From: JANLHG01 sp964359745
Lineage (GTDB): Bacteria; Patescibacteriota; Minisyncoccia; Phycocordibacterales; PALSA-1337
Reading direction: 5' to 3'
Assembly (NCBI GenBank): GCA_964359745.1
Contig: CAYHTR010000019.1
Location: forward strand, 1-8,637
DNA length: 8,637 nucleotides
The notes beneath the pieces are model-generated. The model was given only the letters and a program-made list of their open reading frames with translations, did no database searches and was not told where the DNA came from. The translations under genes and the position numbers were made by a program. This document shows, piece by piece, positions 7,063 to 8,637 of the stretch (its first letter is position 1; each line of letters starts with the position of its first letter).

Positions 7063-7071
7063 ATTATAGCA
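7063..7071 (-). promoter_or_regulatory. Perfect extended -10 promoter of the CotH-like gene, predicted leaderless
   Basis: On the minus strand the sequence TGCTATAAT is an exact TGnTATAAT extended -10 element. Only 8 bases (TATAGGGT) separate it from the ATG, so transcription should start at or within a base or two of the start codon. The element overlaps the last codons and the TAA of the NYN gene. No good -35 box sits 17 bases upstream (GGTTTT), as is usual when the extended motif compensates. The -10 lies in a perfect 12-base palindrome, CTATAATTATAG (7058-7069). Confidence 0.6.
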
Positions 7072-7621
7072 CATCTTTTATCTTAAAAACCCCTATCTGC
7101 TCCTGGAGTAATAAAATTCTCGCATCTGATTCTTTAATCATTCCAAGAGAAGGGGCTTGAGAAAAACCAACATATTCAACTATTTTACCTTTTGAACGTA
7201 CATACTTAATCGCTGGAATTAGATCGGTATCAGAACTCACAATAATTGCCGTATCGTAGACATTTTCAGCAGCACCAATAACCAAATCTATTCCAATCTG
7301 TACATCTACACCCTTTTCTCTAATTTTATTGTCATACACAACTTTTCCTCTTTTTATCACATAACCATAATTTTCTAATTCACTTAAAAATTTCTGCTGA
7401 CTACTAACCATTTGTCGACTTTTTTCAGTATTATTATGATTTCGTATTATACCAATATAGTAAGATTTTGATACAACTTTCCTGTTGCGAGCAAGAAAAT
7501 CGGTAAAAGAAGCATAGTTAAACTTGGTACCTTTAGGAATTAAATCATTATCGCGAATTTTTCTGTAAAAATTTCCACCGTCTATAAAAATAGCTATCCT
7601 ATTTATTCCTACATTTTTCAT
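7064..7621 (-). CDS. NYN-domain (LabA/DUF88-type) putative nuclease
   Basis: Cytoplasmic 185-residue protein with the PIN-like NYN fold, whose characterised relatives are metal-dependent RNases. The expected acidic residues are present: Asp14 in AIFIDGGNFY (10-19), Asp106 and Asp112 in GVDVQIGIDLVIGAA, and Asp131/Asp133 in SSDTDLIPAI (129-138). The last motif also carries the conserved Ser/Thr-Asp pattern of LabA proteins. Length is normal for a single-domain member, with no extra OST-HTH domain. The ATG has no Shine-Dalgarno sequence but sits 14 bases after a perfect extended -10 box, implying a leader of only about 7 nucleotides. The next gene starts 9 bases after the TAA and has its own promoter. 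The RNA target is unknown. Its link to neighbouring fusA is by position only. Confidence 0.88.
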   Translation of the reverse strand: MKNVGINRIAIFIDGGNFYRKIRDNDLIPKGTKFNYASFTDFLARNRKVVSKSYYIGIIRNHNNTEKSRQMVSSQQKFLSELENYGYVIKRGKVVYDNKIREKGVDVQIGIDLVIGAAENVYDTAIIVSSDTDLIPAIKYVRSKGKIVEYVGFSQAPSLGMIKESDARILLLQEQIGVFKIKDVL

Positions 7622-7635
7622 AATTATTATTGAAG

Positions 7636-7644
7636 ATTATAACA
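7636..7644 (-). promoter_or_regulatory. Perfect extended -10 promoter of the NYN gene within a dyad
   Basis: Minus-strand TGTTATAAT matches TGnTATAAT exactly, 14 bases before the ATG, so the transcript should have a very short leader. It overlaps an inverted repeat, TATAAC-5-GTTATA (7638-7654), which could be an operator or chance in AT-rich DNA. No convincing -35 element lies at 17 bases (CAGTTT). Confidence 0.55.
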
Positions 7645-7657
7645 TATTGTTATATGC

Positions 7658-7690
7658 AAAACTGCCCTTACCCTTGCGAGTAGTGGCAGT
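7658..7690 (-). terminator. Weak terminator-like hairpin after fusA
   Basis: On the minus strand ACTGCC (7690-7685) pairs with GGCAGT (7666-7661). A partly paired inner segment and a loop around TCGCAAGG lie between the arms, and a short T-run (7661-7658) follows the stem. The stem has two inner mismatches and only four T residues, so termination would be leaky. It is the only candidate terminator between fusA (stop 7743) and the NYN gene. The hairpin would instead lie in the leader if the promoter at 7707-7734 is used. Confidence 0.35.
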
Positions 7691-7706
7691 GATGTTAATA
7701 CCTTAT

Positions 7707-7734
7707 AGTATACACAAATCCTCAAAATTAGCAA
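7707..7734 (-). promoter_or_regulatory. Possible sigma-70-type promoter in the fusA-NYN gap
   Basis: Minus-strand TTGCTA (7734-7729) and TATACT (7712-7707) are separated by 16 bases and match the -35/-10 consensus at 4/6 and 5/6 positions. This would be a second, longer-leader promoter for the NYN gene. It competes as an explanation with the closer extended -10 box at 7636-7644. In AT-rich DNA such matches arise by chance. Confidence 0.25.
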
Positions 7735-7742
7735 CTGCATTA

Positions 7743-8637
7743 CTACTTCCTTTTTTCCACAATTTCTTTTTCAATATTTGGAGGGACGATTTCGTAATGA
7801 GAAAATTCCATGTTTGCAGAACCACGGCCTTCAGTCATTGAACGAAGTGCAGTTGTAAAGCCGAACATTTCTGAAAGAGGCACTTTTGCCTTTATAACCT
7901 TAAGCATTCCGCTTCGATCTTCCATTCCCTCAATTTGTCCACGTTTCCCAGAAATATTTCCAGTAACATCACCCATAAACTTATCTGGCAAAACAACTTC
8001 AAGTTTCATAATTGGCTCTAAAATAACTGGCTTTGCTCGCCTTGCCGCATCTTGAAAAGCTTGAGAAGCAGCAATTTTATAAGCAATTTCAGAAGAGTCA
8101 ACGTCGTGATATGAACCAAAAGTCAGTTCGCAAGAAATATCTTCCATTTTAAAACCAGCTACAATCCCCCTTTCCATCGCTTCCTTAACTCCTTTTTCAA
8201 CAGCAGGAATAAATTCAATTGGAATAACTCCTCCTTTTATAGAATCAATGAATTCAAAATGATCATATCGTTTAACATTTTTTGGAATTTTCTTTCCTTC
8301 TTCCAATTTTTCCATCGGTTTAATAGTAAGTTTGACATGACCATACTGTCCTTTACCTCCAGATTGCTTAATATATTTATGTTCCGCTTCGGCACTAGAA
8401 GTAATTGTTTCTCGGTAAGCTACCTGTGGCTCGCCGACATTCGCTTGTACACCAAACTCTCGTTTCATTCGGTCAACCATAATTTCAAGATGAAGTTCAC
8501 CCATACCAGAAATAATTGTTTCGCCAGTTTCTGTGTTTGATGAAATTTTAAATGTTGGATCTTCATCAGAAAGTTTTTTAAGCGCCATACCCATTTTTTC
8601 TTGGTCAGCTTTTGTTTTTGGTTCAATTCTAAGCGAA
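7743..8637 (-). CDS. fusA: Elongation factor G, C-terminal part (5' end outside the window)
   Basis: GTPase that drives ribosomal translocation. Only the last 297 or so residues of a roughly 690-700 residue protein are present: part of domain III and all of domains IV and V. The reading frame stays open to the right edge, with upstream residues ...IEPKTKADQEKMGMALKKL. The Met at 8594 is therefore internal and not the start. Recognisable EF-G blocks are PKTKADQEKMG, SGMGELHLEIMVDRMKREFG, QSGGKGQYGHVKL at the start of domain IV, VDSSEIAYKIAASQAF, EPIMKLEV at the start of domain V, GDVTGNISGKRGQI, and FGFTTALRSMTEGRG near the C-terminus. The last blocks mark it as canonical EF-G and not a tetracycline-resistance or LepA paralogue. 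It ends with a lysine-rich tail and a TAG stop. The G domain is not visible. No tuf or ribosomal protein gene follows it here, so the str-operon order is not kept downstream. Confidence 0.98.
   Translation of the reverse strand, partial: SLRIEPKTKADQEKMGMALKKLSDEDPTFKISSNTETGETIISGMGELHLEIMVDRMKREFGVQANVGEPQVAYRETITSSAEAEHKYIKQSGGKGQYGHVKLTIKPMEKLEEGKKIPKNVKRYDHFEFIDSIKGGVIPIEFIPAVEKGVKEAMERGIVAGFKMEDISCELTFGSYHDVDSSEIAYKIAASQAFQDAARRAKPVILEPIMKLEVVLPDKFMGDVTGNISGKRGQIEGMEDRSGMLKVIKAKVPLSEMFGFTTALRSMTEGRGSANMEFSHYEIVPPNIEKEIVEKRK

Noticed and set aside
7622..7742. Small RNA, tRNA or riboswitch in the largest intergenic gap
   Set aside because: No cloverleaf, conserved riboswitch core or tRNA T-loop sequence is visible; only a weak hairpin and promoter-like boxes are present.
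8259..8540. Plus-strand open frame of 93 codons
   Set aside because: It is antisense to conserved fusA coding sequence; the minus-strand frame fully explains the region.
8592..8594. ATG at 8594 as the true start of the EF-G-like gene
   Set aside because: The frame continues open upstream to the window edge with typical EF-G residues (PKTKADQEK), so this Met is internal.

Overview
The window is a compact, AT-rich stretch of bacterial genome with every gene on the minus strand, so it reads right to left. Gene content and style suggest a Patescibacteria/CPR (Parcubacteria-like) genome. The signs are very short gaps, overlapping genes, no clear Shine-Dalgarno sites, a DUF5666-type protein of a kind I associate with CPR genomes, and a long-form efflux adaptor. 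This placement is inferred from sequence style, not from a search. UGA works as a stop codon at the end of the ABC ATPase gene, which argues against the UGA=Gly code of Gracilibacteria/Absconditabacteria.

Right edge (7743-8637): the C-terminal part of fusA (elongation factor G), cut by the window edge. A 121-base gap follows, holding a weak terminator-like hairpin and promoter elements. Middle (4895-7621): a NYN-domain (LabA/DUF88-type) putative nuclease. After it comes a secreted 719-residue protein with a CotH-kinase-like domain, an Ig/IPT-like domain and a CARDB-like domain. Both genes have a perfect extended -10 box (TGnTATAAT) 8-14 bases before the start codon, implying leaderless or nearly leaderless mRNAs.

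Left half (59-4872): a tightly packed six-gene unit. In order of transcription it holds an ECF sigma factor, a small two-helix membrane protein that is a candidate anti-sigma factor, a membrane-anchored DUF5666 protein, a long MacA/YknX-like membrane fusion protein, a MacB/LolD-like ABC ATPase and a MacB/FtsX-type permease. Gaps range from 5 bases to a 35-base overlap, so the genes are very likely co-transcribed and translationally coupled. The likely scheme is an envelope-stress module. The sigma factor is held at the membrane by its neighbour and, when released, drives expression of a MacAB-type exporter that removes or resists an envelope-active compound. The closest known parallel is Bacillus subtilis yknWXYZ, a sigma-W-controlled adaptor/ATPase/permease set. 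No outer-membrane TolC partner is encoded here.

The left end (14-39) carries a perfect 12-bp-arm hairpin with GC-rich flanks that resembles a dispersed REP-like repeat. There are no RNA genes, CRISPR arrays, insertion sequences or gene-free stretches longer than about 120 bases.
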